From DATLAN01 sp035527455 (GTDB lineage: Bacteria; Planctomycetota; Planctomycetia; Pirellulales; Thermoguttaceae): a stretch of 36,312 nucleotides of DNA. Positions within the stretch are counted from its first letter, which is position 1; every line of letters starts with the position of its first letter. The notes below the pieces were generated by a model. The model saw only the letters and a list, made by a program, of their open reading frames with translations, was not told the origin of the DNA and searched no databases. The stretch lies in NCBI GenBank assembly GCA_035527455.1, contig DATLAN010000261.1:1-36312 (forward strand), given 5' to 3'. Positions 9,026 through 16,920 of the stretch are shown here, one piece after another. The position numbers and the translations under genes are program-made.

Positions 9026-10735
9026 CTATATTTCCACGAGAATTTCGAACAACTCCGTCAACGTCGCGATATACTTCGCCGACGCCTGGAAGGAGCGCTG
9101 GAAGGCGATCATGTTAACCGCCTCTTCGTCCAGGCTCACGCCGCTGGTCGCCATCTTCTGCCCTCGCAAGGTCTGTTCGAACACCCGGGCGCCTTCGGCC
9201 ACGGCGCCGGCGATCGAGGCCGCCTGGGTCGTCTCGCCGATCATCCGATCGTAGAGCACGTTGAGCGTTTCGTTGTTCTGCGATGCGATGCGGCGATCCT
9301 GCAGGGCGGCCAACACTTCGGCATTGGCCGTGTTCTGCGTGAAATCGCCGTCGGCTGTAACCAGGCTGGCGGCGAACTTCGACGGGTCCGCCTTGAGCAC
9401 GGCGTTGACCCCGATGTCGAGCGCGGTGGAACCGGTAAAGAAGGTGTTCAATCCCAGCACGGCCAGCACCCCGCTGGTGTCGCCGTGGAAGAAGAACTCC
9501 AACTCGGGCGAATCGGTCGTGATCCTCAACTTTCGGCCGGAAGTGGTGGTGGCCGAAATGCCGTCCACGTCATCCAGCGCGTCGGCCAGGTTCTCCAGCG
9601 TCATGTCCGAATCCAGGCCGTTGAGGTCCACCACCACGTCGGCCCACTCCGTGTCGCCGGTCTGCTTGTTGTGGACGATGACCTGGAACGACCCGTTGAC
9701 GGGCATGAACTTCAAGCCGGCCTCGTTCAAAGCCGCATCGACCTGATCGACGGCAAACTCGCTGGTCAGATCCTGGAACCCGTTGAGACCTTGACCCTGC
9801 GAGAATGCCTTGTTGAACTCGAAAGCCAGCGTGTGGGCGAAGTTGTCGAGCCGGTCGAGGAATCCGCCAATGATCTGGTCGCGGGAATCGAGCAGGCCGC
9901 GGAGTTCGCCGGAGGCCGTGTCCAACGGGGCGTCGGTGTTGGCCATGTGGATGTTGGCCACGGACAATCCGCGGTCGCTGTCCAAGACCACTTCCACCTG
10001 ACGGGCTTCACCTTCGAAAACGAGGAACTGGCTGCCGGAGTAGACGATCACCGCCCCGCTTTCTTGCTCCTTGACGCGAATCTCGACCAGCTTGGCCAAG
10101 TTCTCCAGCGCCATCAGCCGTTGGTCGCGAAGTCCCACGGCGTCGCTGGCCGACACGTTGCCCCCTTCGATCTGGGTGATGCGGACGTTCAACACGCGGA
10201 TCGCTTCGGTCAACCGATTGATGTCGGCCGCCATGTCGAAGATGTGATCGTTCAGATCGGAACGGATCTTCATGGCGCGGTCGGCCAGACGGTTCAGATC
10301 GGTGGTGAGCGTGTTGCCTTGCAACACGGTCAAATTTCGGGCAGAGACGCCGCCGGACTGGTTGAGGATTTCGTGGATGGTGTTGAAGAAGTTGTTCAGC
10401 GAGGTGCTCAGGTCGGTGTCGCTGAGTTCCCCGATCAGCCCCTCCAATTGCATGTAGGCGGCTTCCCGGGTCTCGGCGTCCACCCGATCGCTGATCGATC
10501 CCCGCAGCCGCTCTTCGAGGAACTTGTCGATCTTCTGGACGATCGCGTCGACCTGCACGCCCAGCCCCATGAGGAGCTTGCCGTTGCGTTGGGTGGGAGC
10601 GGGGGAGAAGAGGACCTCTTCGCGGATGTATCCGGGCGTGTTGGCGTTGGCGATATTCTGCCCGACGACTTGCAGGGCGACTTCGTTCGCCTGCAAGGTA
10701 TTGACCGCCATCCGGATCGAACTGAAGAGAGACAT
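9026..10735 (-). CDS. flgK: Flagellar hook-associated protein FlgK (HAP1)
   Basis: 569 residues, close to the family norm of about 550. The N-terminus carries the rod/hook signature GQNIANANTPGYIREEV (residues 25-41). The C-terminus has the matching motif with EEAVNMIAFQRSFQASAKY, typical of FlgE/FlgK-type axial proteins. Residues about 349-435 form an IN-like module related to those in FlgL, FliC and FliD, closing with GVLAVLGLN. FlgK sits between hook and FlgL and is exported through the flagellar type III system. The gene is 39 bp downstream of flgN, whose product is its likely chaperone, and 3 bp upstream of flgL. Confidence 0.95.
   Translation of the reverse strand: MSLFSSIRMAVNTLQANEVALQVVGQNIANANTPGYIREEVLFSPAPTQRNGKLLMGLGVQVDAIVQKIDKFLEERLRGSISDRVDAETREAAYMQLEGLIGELSDTDLSTSLNNFFNTIHEILNQSGGVSARNLTVLQGNTLTTDLNRLADRAMKIRSDLNDHIFDMAADINRLTEAIRVLNVRITQIEGGNVSASDAVGLRDQRLMALENLAKLVEIRVKEQESGAVIVYSGSQFLVFEGEARQVEVVLDSDRGLSVANIHMANTDAPLDTASGELRGLLDSRDQIIGGFLDRLDNFAHTLAFEFNKAFSQGQGLNGFQDLTSEFAVDQVDAALNEAGLKFMPVNGSFQVIVHNKQTGDTEWADVVVDLNGLDSDMTLENLADALDDVDGISATTTSGRKLRITTDSPELEFFFHGDTSGVLAVLGLNTFFTGSTALDIGVNAVLKADPSKFAASLVTADGDFTQNTANAEVLAALQDRRIASQNNETLNVLYDRMIGETTQAASIAGAVAEGARVFEQTLRGQKMATSGVSLDEEAVNMIAFQRSFQASAKYIATLTELFEILVEI
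9431..9691 (-). other. IN-like module inside FlgK
   Basis: Residues about 349-435: a strand-rich start (SFQVIVHNKQTGD), a TLENLADAL helix, an ATTTSGRKLRITT turn-strand and a closing GVLAVLGLN. This is the same order of elements as the flagellin IN modules in the neighbouring axial proteins. Confidence 0.5.
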
Positions 10736-10774
10736 GGCGTATTCCGTGTCGCTTCGCGATTTACCCCAGGCTCG

Positions 10775-11260
10775 CTAGGCTGCCCGATCTACGAGGCTGC
10801 CGCTAGCGCGGACCGGTTCGCCTTCTCCATATGTCGGCTGTAGCCGCCCGCCGGTCGCAATAATCTCTAACAACTGTGAAAGATGTAACAGCGTTCGCTG
10901 GATTACGACCCAGTTGGTCAGGCTGTGGTGTTGCAGTAGCCGACCGCGCGAGCCGGCCAGTCGGACCTGCCGATCCAACGCCCCGCGCTGCGACCGGGGT
11001 AGGGCCTGAGTCAACGCACGGATGCTGGTCGAAGGCAGTCCCTCCCGACGGGCGCGATCGAGCAACTCCCCGCGGCGTTTCATGCACTGTTGCAAGCGGC
11101 CGACCAGTTTCTCTTCTTCCGGCCCCAGAGCCATCAGCCCATCGGTATCGGCGGTGCGCAGCAGTTCCCGTTTTCGGGCCAGGATTTTCAGCACTTCGTC
11201 CTGGGTGGCCAGCAGCTCGGTCAACAGCGCGGCCAACTCCGATTCCCACGAAGTTTCCAT
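10775..11260 (-). CDS. flgN: FlgN-family flagellar export chaperone
   Basis: 161 residues, mostly helical, matching the size and heptad pattern of FlgN proteins (ELLATQDEVLKILARKREL, then EEEKLVGRLQ). FlgN chaperones bind the C-termini of FlgK and FlgL and deliver them to the export gate. The position directly upstream of flgK fits this. The start at 11260 was chosen because AAAGG lies 8 bp upstream; a longer frame begins at 11305 but would overlap the flgJ stop region. The call rests on context and helical character more than on a strong motif. Confidence 0.75.
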   Translation of the reverse strand: METSWESELAALLTELLATQDEVLKILARKRELLRTADTDGLMALGPEEEKLVGRLQQCMKRRGELLDRARREGLPSTSIRALTQALPRSQRGALDRQVRLAGSRGRLLQHHSLTNWVVIQRTLLHLSQLLEIIATGGRLQPTYGEGEPVRASGSLVDRAA

Positions 11261-11283
11261 CGGTATGCCTTTTACAGGGGGGA

Positions 11284-11604
11284 TCACTTCCGTCCCAGCG
11301 TCCACAACTGGTACATCGGTTCGAGAAACCTTTCGGCGCTGGCTTCGCTGATCTTCTCGGCCAACACCTGATCGAGTTGTTGGGTGAAGATTTCTTCGGC
11401 CCGGCCGCCGTGGAAATAGGCCGGCTTGCCGACCGTTTTCCGCATGGCCTTGAGGATCTGGCCGAAGATCATTTCACCCATCACCGAGTGGAATTTCTCG
11501 CGGGTTTCGTTCCCTTCGGCGAAAGCAGTCGCATCTTGGTTCGGGACCGCCGGCGAGATCTGCGCGGCTTGCAGGGCGGCGGGCGGCGGCAGAGTAACAT
11601 TCAT
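11284..11604 (-). CDS. flgJ: FlgJ-type rod-binding protein without muramidase domain
   Basis: 106 residues. The stretch from KFHSVMGEMIFGQILKAMRK to the C-terminus (GGRAEEIFTQQLDQVLAEKI) matches the N-terminal rod-cap/rod-binding domain of FlgJ. The C-terminal peptidoglycan hydrolase domain found in enteric FlgJ is absent, as in many non-enteric phyla. A separate muramidase, not in this window, would then have to open the wall for the rod. The gene lies between flgI and flgN, 52 bp after flgI and 23 bp before flgN, consistent with one transcript. Confidence 0.85.
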   Translation of the reverse strand: MNVTLPPPAALQAAQISPAVPNQDATAFAEGNETREKFHSVMGEMIFGQILKAMRKTVGKPAYFHGGRAEEIFTQQLDQVLAEKISEASAERFLEPMYQLWTLGRK

Positions 11605-11656
11605 GGGAATTCTCTCGTCGGCGTGCGGCTATCCGTCCAAGCAGCGCATGGGTGTA

Positions 11657-12730
11657 CTATTCGAAGACCAACTGGCCGTGGAGTTGTCCGTCGGCGGCCA
11701 ATCCCTTGATGACGTCGATGATATCCTCGGTGGGAACCTGGATGGCGTTGAGCGCCTCGAGCAGGGCTTCCAGCTTGGGTTTGGCGGTTTGGCCGGGATC
11801 GATCGGCACGAATTGTCCGGCGCCGGTGGCGTTGCCCGTGCGGATGACGACGTTCTTATGCGCGACGACGGCCGCTCCGATTTCCACGTCGCCGCTGATC
11901 ACGATGCTTCCGGCCCGTTCGTTGATCACCACCCGCGCGGCCGTCCGAGGATCGACGATCGGCAGCCGGAGCACTTCGGAGACGAATTCGACGGGCACGT
12001 CGCGATATTGCGGGGGAATGGTTACCGAAACGTTTGCCTGGTTGACGGCCAGGGCCAGCGGCATGTTGAGGTTCTGGAAGCTGAATTCGTTGTTGATCAG
12101 TTCGGCCACGTCCTGGGCGATCTGGAAACTGGCGTGGTTCCGGTCGAGCACCAAGGTGATTCGGCCGTCCTGGACGAACGGGTTGGGGAAATCGGCTTCG
12201 AGCCGGCAGCCTCCGTCGATTCGGCCGGTTCGCGTCAGCGCGGGGTTGTCCAGCGAGATGTCGCCTTCGGCGAATCCATAGATGCGACGGTCGCTTTTGT
12301 CCGGGCTCAACAGCGGCGTGAGGAACAACCGCCCGCCCGCCAGACTCTCCGCCTTGCCCATCGAACTGACCTTGCAGTCGAGCCGGTCGCCTTCCCGCGC
12401 TCCGGTCCCCGGCACGGTGGCGGTGACGATCACCAGAGCGACGTTGGCGGCGTCTTTCAGTTCGGTCAAACCGTTTTCCCCCAGCGGCTGGCCCATCAAT
12501 TCCATCGCTTGGGCCAGGCTGCGGACGGTGGGCAGGAATTTTCCGTCGTCGCCGGTCCCTTCCAGTCCCACGACGAACCCCAGCCCTCGCAGCGTGATCT
12601 CTTCCTGCCCCTTCACGCGGCAGATGCTTTCGAGCGTGGTTTGGGCACCGGCCGGGACGCCCGACGCCCACAAAGCGAACGTGATCGCCGCCGCCGCGAG
12701 CCGATTGGCTGATCGGGATTTCATCGGCAT
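11657..12730 (-). CDS. flgI: Flagellar P-ring protein FlgI
   Basis: About 357 residues, near the family size of 365. An N-terminal signal peptide (RLAAAAITFALWASGVPAGA) directs export to the periplasm, where FlgI forms the P ring around the rod. Family features are seen throughout: LRGLGFVVGLEGTGD near the N-terminus, NVALVIVTATVP, ARVVINERAGSIVISGDVEI and the C-terminal ALNAIQVPTEDIIDVIKGL. Three in-frame ATGs lie at 12739, 12730 and 12724. The middle one was chosen because AGGA sits 9 bp before it, whereas for the first ATG it is immediately adjacent. Upstream lies flgH, separated by about 80 bp that includes a palindromic repeat. Confidence 0.95.
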   Translation of the reverse strand: MPMKSRSANRLAAAAITFALWASGVPAGAQTTLESICRVKGQEEITLRGLGFVVGLEGTGDDGKFLPTVRSLAQAMELMGQPLGENGLTELKDAANVALVIVTATVPGTGAREGDRLDCKVSSMGKAESLAGGRLFLTPLLSPDKSDRRIYGFAEGDISLDNPALTRTGRIDGGCRLEADFPNPFVQDGRITLVLDRNHASFQIAQDVAELINNEFSFQNLNMPLALAVNQANVSVTIPPQYRDVPVEFVSEVLRLPIVDPRTAARVVINERAGSIVISGDVEIGAAVVAHKNVVIRTGNATGAGQFVPIDPGQTAKPKLEALLEALNAIQVPTEDIIDVIKGLAADGQLHGQLVFE

Positions 12731-12773
12731 CGATTCCATTCCTGATTGTGCTGGCTGATGTATCTGCCTGTAG

Positions 12774-12792
12774 GACGGATTTCCAATCCGTC
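12774..12792. repeat. Short palindromic repeat in the flgH-flgI gap
   Basis: GACGGATT-TCC-AATCCGTC, a perfect 8-bp stem with a 3-base loop, lies inside the flagellar run. I recognise this palindrome as a common dispersed repeat in planctomycete genomes. It could attenuate transcription between the L-ring and P-ring genes, but no T-run follows. Confidence 0.6.
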
Positions 12793-12811
12793 GCCAAAAA
12801 CGAATCCAAGT

Positions 12812-13513
12812 TCAAAACGGCTGAATTTTGTCGAGAAACTTCAGCAGCCACCCGCGGTCCCAACCGTCGCGGACGTGTCCGGCGGAGTTCCGCACCAGCC
12901 GCTTGTAGACGATGTTCTCGCTGAGCACCGTGTTGTCCGGCTGCACGTCTTGGGCGCGGATCATGCCGGTCAGCGAGATGTTCCAGACCTCCTCGTTGAC
13001 GGTGATCGTATCGTGTCCCTCGATGATCATGTTGCCGTTGTCCCGGATATCGACCACCAGGCAGGAGACGCGGGTTTTCAGCGAGTCGCGCAGTTCCATG
13101 TTGGCGTCCGACTTCATCTTGTTGTCCACCTCGCCGCGGACCGTCGGATCGCCTCCGCTCTGTGGATCGGGAAAGAGCGACAGGCCGCGCAGCAACACCC
13201 AGTCCTTGAGAGCCAGCTCGCCGTGGGCCTTCTTCTTACGGTCCATCTCGCCTTCGCTGGTCATCACCGAAAGTTCGTTGATGACCACCGTGACCACGTC
13301 GTGCATCTTGAACGTCTTCACTTCCGGCAGTGGCGCGTGGTAGGTCCAGCCGTCTTTCTCCAGCGTCAACGGCCGGCGCTGACCGGGGGCACCGAACGGG
13401 CTGGCGCTCGGACCCATCCCTTCCCATTGACCGGCCGCCTCGCCGACGATCGCCATCGACAACAGAAGAACGGTCGCCGTCAAACAACTTCGCCTGGTAC
13501 AAGAATCTCTCAT
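12812..13513 (-). CDS. flgH: Flagellar L-ring protein FlgH, apparently not a lipoprotein
   Basis: 233 residues, the normal size. The start at 13513 has GAAGGA about 7 bp upstream; a much longer frame in the same phase is a shadow of flgA. Conserved L-ring segments are DVVTVVINELSVMTSEGEMD, VSCLVVDIRDNGNMIIEGHD and EVWNISLTGMIRAQDV. Enteric FlgH is an outer-membrane lipoprotein. Here the N-terminus is a hydrophobic signal (TATVLLLSMAIVGEAAG) with an AEA-like signal peptidase I site and no cysteine at a lipobox position. The L ring is therefore probably anchored differently. The gene begins 11 bp after the flgA stop. Confidence 0.9.
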   Translation of the reverse strand: MRDSCTRRSCLTATVLLLSMAIVGEAAGQWEGMGPSASPFGAPGQRRPLTLEKDGWTYHAPLPEVKTFKMHDVVTVVINELSVMTSEGEMDRKKKAHGELALKDWVLLRGLSLFPDPQSGGDPTVRGEVDNKMKSDANMELRDSLKTRVSCLVVDIRDNGNMIIEGHDTITVNEEVWNISLTGMIRAQDVQPDNTVLSENIVYKRLVRNSAGHVRDGWDRGWLLKFLDKIQPF

Positions 13514-13524
13514 GTTCGATTCCT

Positions 13525-14766
13525 TCAGTTGTCTCGTTCCCAAGCTCTGCTTGGGAACGCACTTCCGGGAAGCTCTGCTTCCCCGTGCGCAAAGCTGAGC
13601 TTCGCAAACCCGGGTTCCCAAGCGGAAGCTTGGGAACCGAAGTAACCGGAGTATGTCGGGTTCCCTTCCCAACGATCGTCGGTCGACGCAGTCTGCCGAG
13701 AGTTCGCGCCGCCGCTGGGCCGCGTGTCGACCTCCGCTTCTCGCACGCCGATGATTCGCACCAGGTACGCCTCGCGTTCCAACAGCGACTCGACGCGGAT
13801 CGTTTCGCCGAAACTCCCGTCGTCCAGGGCTCGGGCCGTCGTGCGGACCTGGACGCTTGGGCCGTGGGCGTACACGGTCACCGGATCGCGCCGCCGCACC
13901 AACAGCGGCGAGCAGAGCGACTTCCTGTCGAGGACTTTTCCCTCGGGCAGGGCACGCGTGGTTTGCCAGCCGAGCACTTCCTCGACCGAATAGATCGTCT
14001 CGAAACGTTCGTCCCCGGCAGCGGCGGGCCGCAACTCGACGTCGCCGGCCTGGACGATCGCCCCAGACGCCAACGCTCGGACCGCAACCACCACCGACGG
14101 CGGAACGTCGATCCGCACGTCCAAGGGAAACCGAACGGGTCCCTCCGCGGAATCGACGGTGACTTCGAAACGTTGCCGTCCCGTCCACGGCGGACTGCCG
14201 CCGGCCACGCGAATCTCGCTGGCGGAATCGACGGCCCAGCGCGCCTGGCTCTCGGGGAGTTCCACTTCCACGTTCCAGGTCCGATCGGCCGAGACGTGTC
14301 GTTGCAGGTATTGCACCACCGCATCGCCAACGCGACCGTTGGCCCTTCGCGCCGCGGAGAACGACAGCGTCGGCTCCGGTTGAATGCGAACCGTGGCGGG
14401 CCCGCCGGTGATCGCTACCAGGCTGGCGCCGGAGAAGCGGTGCTCGGCCAGGTCGACGCCGCGCAACAAGAGCAGGTCCTGGAGTTCGCGGGCCCGGACG
14501 AAGCGCTGCGTGGAGGCGGCCGGCGCGGGAAACAACTCGACGGCGGCCAGGGTCTCGGCCTGTTGCCCATCGGCGGCGAAGATCTCGGCCACGTCGGCCA
14601 ACGTGACCAGCGACCCGCGGCTTTGACACTGGGGACGCAGCCGCAACTCGGCCGTCCGAGCCGACGCCGGCGCGAGGGCCAGCATCGCGAGCACAACCGT
14701 CACCACCGTCTTCACATTCCTCGCCCGGCGGTCGCTGCCGTCGGGCCGGGCCGGCCGGCGCCTCAT
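13525..14766 (-). CDS. flgA: Flagellar basal-body P-ring assembly chaperone FlgA with repeat-derived C-terminal tail
   Basis: 413 residues. A signal peptide (VKTVVTVVLAMLALAPASA) precedes a divergent N-terminal region. A SAF/ChapFlgA region follows from about residue 230, with RALASGAIVQAGDVELRP, VEEVLGWQTTRALPEGKVLD, DPVTVYAHGPSVQVRTTARA and ETIRVESL. FlgA acts in the periplasm to promote assembly of the FlgI P ring. The start at 14766 follows the flgG stop by 1 bp. A GTG 17 codons later, nearer the signal core, is an alternative. The last 37 or so residues, from about 377, are encoded by a palindromic DNA repeat (13536-13637) and show no SAF similarity, so the original stop codon was probably overrun. 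Confidence 0.88.
   Translation of the reverse strand: MRRRPARPDGSDRRARNVKTVVTVVLAMLALAPASARTAELRLRPQCQSRGSLVTLADVAEIFAADGQQAETLAAVELFPAPAASTQRFVRARELQDLLLLRGVDLAEHRFSGASLVAITGGPATVRIQPEPTLSFSAARRANGRVGDAVVQYLQRHVSADRTWNVEVELPESQARWAVDSASEIRVAGGSPPWTGRQRFEVTVDSAEGPVRFPLDVRIDVPPSVVVAVRALASGAIVQAGDVELRPAAAGDERFETIYSVEEVLGWQTTRALPEGKVLDRKSLCSPLLVRRRDPVTVYAHGPSVQVRTTARALDDGSFGETIRVESLLEREAYLVRIIGVREAEVDTRPSGGANSRQTASTDDRWEGNPTYSGYFGSQASAWEPGFAKLSFAHGEAELPGSAFPSRAWERDN
13536..13637. repeat. Palindromic repeat (TTCCCAAGC/GCTTGGGAA family), copy 2, inside flgA
   Basis: Several hairpins of one design follow each other. GTTCCCAAGC-TCT-GCTTGGGAAC lies at 13536-13558. GGGAAGC-TCT-GCTTCCC lies at 13567-13583. 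An imperfect AAGCTGAGCTT unit follows near 13592. GTTCCCAAGC-GGAA-GCTTGGGAAC closes at 13614-13637. The whole cluster is in frame with flgA and encodes its C-terminal tail. It is a second copy of the element at 2325-2400. Confidence 0.8.
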
Positions 14767-14767
14767 G

Positions 14768-15571
14768 CTAGTACCTCTTCAGATTGGTCACGGCCTGCAT
14801 GATGTCGTCGCCGACCTGCACGACCTTGGAGTTGAGTTCGAAGGCTCGCTGGGTGGTGATCAGGGAGATCAATTCCTGTACGGGTCCGACGTTGGATGCC
14901 TCCAACGCGCCCTGCTGGATCGTTCCCAGACCGTCTTGCCCCGGCGTACCCAGCGTGGCGGTGCCCGACGCGTCGGTCTCCGAGAAGAGGTTTTCGCCTT
15001 CTCGCAGCAGTCCCTCCGGATTGACGAACTGGGCCAATTCGATCTGGCCGACCTGGGCGAGCGTGGTGCTGCCGGGCTGCTTCACCGAAACGGTGCCTTC
15101 GCCGCTGATCAGGACCTGGGTGGCATCATCGGGGATGGTGATCGGCGGTTCGAGCATCCGTCCGATGTTGGCCGACCCCATCACCAGGTTGCCGTTGGCG
15201 TTTCGGGAGAAGTTGCCCGCTCGGGAGTAGACGGTTCGTCCGTCGGGATCGCTCACCTGGAAGAAGCCGGGCCCGACGATGGCCACGTCCAGCTCGCCGC
15301 CCGTGTGCTGGAAGGCTCCCTGTTCGAAGTTTCCTTGGACGCTGGATACCCGGGTGCCCAGTCCGATGGAGATGCCCGTCGGCGTGTACTCGCCGGCCGT
15401 ATCGAGGGCCCCCGGCATTTTTTCATGCCGGTAGAACAGGTCTTCGAAGTTCGCCCGGCCTCGTTTGAACGCCACGGTCTCGACGTTGGCCAGATTGTTG
15501 GCCGTCACGTCCAGTTTCGTTTCCATGGCCGACATCCCGGTGGCCGCCGTGTAGAGGGCTTGAACGCTCAT
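14768..15571 (-). CDS. flgG: Flagellar distal rod protein FlgG
   Basis: 267 residues (family about 260). The N-terminal rod motif LDVTANNLANVETVAFKR (residues 20-37) and the C-terminal axial motif with EASNVGPVQELISLITTQRA and NSKVVQVGDDIMQ are diagnostic. The central GPGFFQVSDPDGRTVYSRAG matches the FlgG core. FlgG builds the distal rod that passes through the P and L rings, and its gene directly precedes flgA (1 bp gap), flgH and flgI, which build those rings. Its start is 166 bp downstream of the flgF stop. Confidence 0.96.
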   Translation of the reverse strand: MSVQALYTAATGMSAMETKLDVTANNLANVETVAFKRGRANFEDLFYRHEKMPGALDTAGEYTPTGISIGLGTRVSSVQGNFEQGAFQHTGGELDVAIVGPGFFQVSDPDGRTVYSRAGNFSRNANGNLVMGSANIGRMLEPPITIPDDATQVLISGEGTVSVKQPGSTTLAQVGQIELAQFVNPEGLLREGENLFSETDASGTATLGTPGQDGLGTIQQGALEASNVGPVQELISLITTQRAFELNSKVVQVGDDIMQAVTNLKRY

Positions 15572-15737
15572 GGCTTGTAGGGGGGTGAGTGGAGAGTGGA
15601 GAGTGATTGGGAGAACGCCCCCGCACTGCGTTGTGGGGGGGGAATGGTTATGGTTGTGGCTGTTGCTTCGAATCCTACGATTGACATCGAGTTGCGGGCC
15701 TGTGAACGACGGCCTGCGGTTTACGGTTTGCTCGCTC

Positions 15738-16499
15738 CTAGGCCCTCATCACCCGATTGACCAGGCCGTCGAGCATCTGGTCTTGGGCTTTCATCATGTT
15801 GATGTTTGCTTCCAAAGCGCGGGAAGTCTGAATCAACTCGACCATTTCGGTCGTCGGCTGGACGGACGACATCTCGAGGTATCCGGCAGCGACCTTCCGC
15901 TCGGCCGGAAGAACCGGCGGGGACTCGGCCAGCGGCTTGAACAGGTTCTCGCCCACGCTCACCAGGTCGCCGAGCGATTCGGGCTGGACCAGCGACAGGC
16001 GCTGGATTCCCTCCCGCTTCCAAACGACCCCCGCGTCGTCGATCCGCCAGTCGGGATCCTGGATCACGATGGGCGCCTCGGCGTCGTCCAACACGAGATG
16101 GCCTTGTTGCGTGGTCAGTTGGCCGTTGGCGTTGATCTCGAAGTTTCCGGCACGGGTGAGAAAGTCTTCGACCTGTCCCCCCACTTCCTTCCTGACTTGG
16201 AAAAAGACGCCGGCGTCGCGGATAGCCACGTCAGTGCGGATTCCGGTCCTCTTCACCGGGCCGGGTGAATAGTCGGTCACCGTCTGCAACACCATGGTGC
16301 CACCGCCCACGTCGTCCGCCGAGCCCGAACCGGGCACCGCCGAACCCTCTTCAATGGCCTCTGCGTAGCGCGCCTGAAAGACGGCCAGCTTGCGTTTGAA
16401 GGCTACCGTGTCCACATTCGCCAGGTTGTTGGCGATGACGTCCAGCCTGGTGCTTTGGGCGTGGGCCCCTTCGGCCGAGATGTAGAATGCGTTGGGCAT
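15738..16499 (-). CDS. flgF: Flagellar proximal rod protein FlgF
   Basis: 253 residues, a FlgG paralogue. It shows the N-terminal motif LDVIANNLANVDTVAFKR, the core FFQVRKEVGGQVEDFLTRAG and a C-terminal EMSSVQPTTEMVELIQTSRA. It is called FlgF rather than FlgG because it lies immediately upstream of the better FlgG match and is more divergent in the core. It is the first gene of the nine-gene minus-strand run. A perfect sigma-54 promoter lies about 93 bp upstream of its start codon. Confidence 0.9.
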   Translation of the reverse strand: MPNAFYISAEGAHAQSTRLDVIANNLANVDTVAFKRKLAVFQARYAEAIEEGSAVPGSGSADDVGGGTMVLQTVTDYSPGPVKRTGIRTDVAIRDAGVFFQVRKEVGGQVEDFLTRAGNFEINANGQLTTQQGHLVLDDAEAPIVIQDPDWRIDDAGVVWKREGIQRLSLVQPESLGDLVSVGENLFKPLAESPPVLPAERKVAAGYLEMSSVQPTTEMVELIQTSRALEANINMMKAQDQMLDGLVNRVMRA

Positions 16500-16591
16500 G
16501 ACCGCCTCGCACGGCTTGTCGAACTACGTTGTTCGCAGTGACCTGACGTGTTGACCGCGTGCGTCCCACACGCGATCGGCCGACCGTCATT

Positions 16592-16607
16592 AGCAACCGC
16601 CGTGCCA
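16592..16607 (-). promoter_or_regulatory. Sigma-54 (-24/-12) promoter of the flgF flagellar run
   Basis: Read on the minus strand the sequence is TGGCACGGCGGTTGCT. It fits the sigma-54 consensus TGGCACG-N4-TTGCW exactly, with GG and GC separated by 10 bases as required. Transcription would start near 16580, about 80 bases before flgF. An upstream palindrome at enhancer distance supports it. Confidence 0.82.
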
Positions 16608-16694
16608 GAACGGCCGCGAGCGGCGAAAGTTTCCTCGCCGCGAGTTCGAACTTCTTTGCGCAGAAAGACTTAGGTACGTGCCCACTCGGCAAAA

Positions 16695-16716
16695 CACGGG
16701 ACATGCATGTTCCGTG
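16695..16716. promoter_or_regulatory. Palindromic enhancer-like site upstream of the flgF promoter
   Basis: The half-site CACGGGACATG abuts CATGTTCCGTG, its near-perfect inverse (10 of 11 positions). The near edge is 88 bp upstream of the -24 box, a normal distance for a sigma-54 enhancer-binding protein. The half-site resembles those of the palindrome upstream of groEL2 (32968-32982). Confidence 0.6.
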
Positions 16717-16785
16717 GTCTTGATGGACGACCTGCGATAGCTGCCGATCGAAGGTGCAGAAGCGGCCGATCAAAGGCGTTTCCCA

Positions 16786-16806
16786 AATTACTTGTAACAC
16801 GTAATT
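16786..16806. promoter_or_regulatory. Inverted repeat upstream of csrA
   Basis: AATTAC-N9-GTAATT lies 114 bp before the csrA start in a locally AT-rich stretch. TTACTTG within it also has an inverse match at CAAGTA (16821-16826). It could be an operator or a transcript hairpin; no known family was recognised. Confidence 0.35.
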
Positions 16807-16920
16807 TTCCTGGTCAGATACAAGTACCCCAGCCGATAGAGTGTTAATAGAATTTCCCAATTCGCCCAGACGTACGGACCGCCCGAACATAGATCAAACG
16901 CGTAATGAAGGGAGTCGTAG

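Larger units (their letters stand above)
16500..16920. other. Divergent control region between flgF and csrA (421 bp, no gene)
   Basis: This stretch has no credible coding frame. It holds the minus-strand sigma-54 promoter (16592-16607), an enhancer-like palindrome (16695-16716), an inverted repeat (16786-16806) and, on the plus strand, GCCGATAG at 16832-16839. The last resembles the -10 element of sigma-28 promoters but has no matching -35 box at the expected distance. The csrA ribosome-binding site (AAGGGAG) ends 6 bp before the csrA ATG. Confidence 0.7.

Noticed and set aside
6065..10843. Plus-strand open frame of about 1590 codons opposite flgL and flgK
   Set aside because: It is an antisense shadow of two recognisable flagellar genes and has a His/Gly/Arg-rich composition typical of such shadows.
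15572..15737. G-rich low-complexity gap between flgF and flgG with a GTGGAGA direct repeat
   Set aside because: A weak hairpin around CCCCGCAC / GTGGGG is possible, but no T-run or promoter was seen; too weak to call.
16832..16839. GCCGATAG as a sigma-28 -10 box for csrA
   Set aside because: The sequence at the -35 position (GTCAGATA) does not resemble TAAA or TAAAGTTT.
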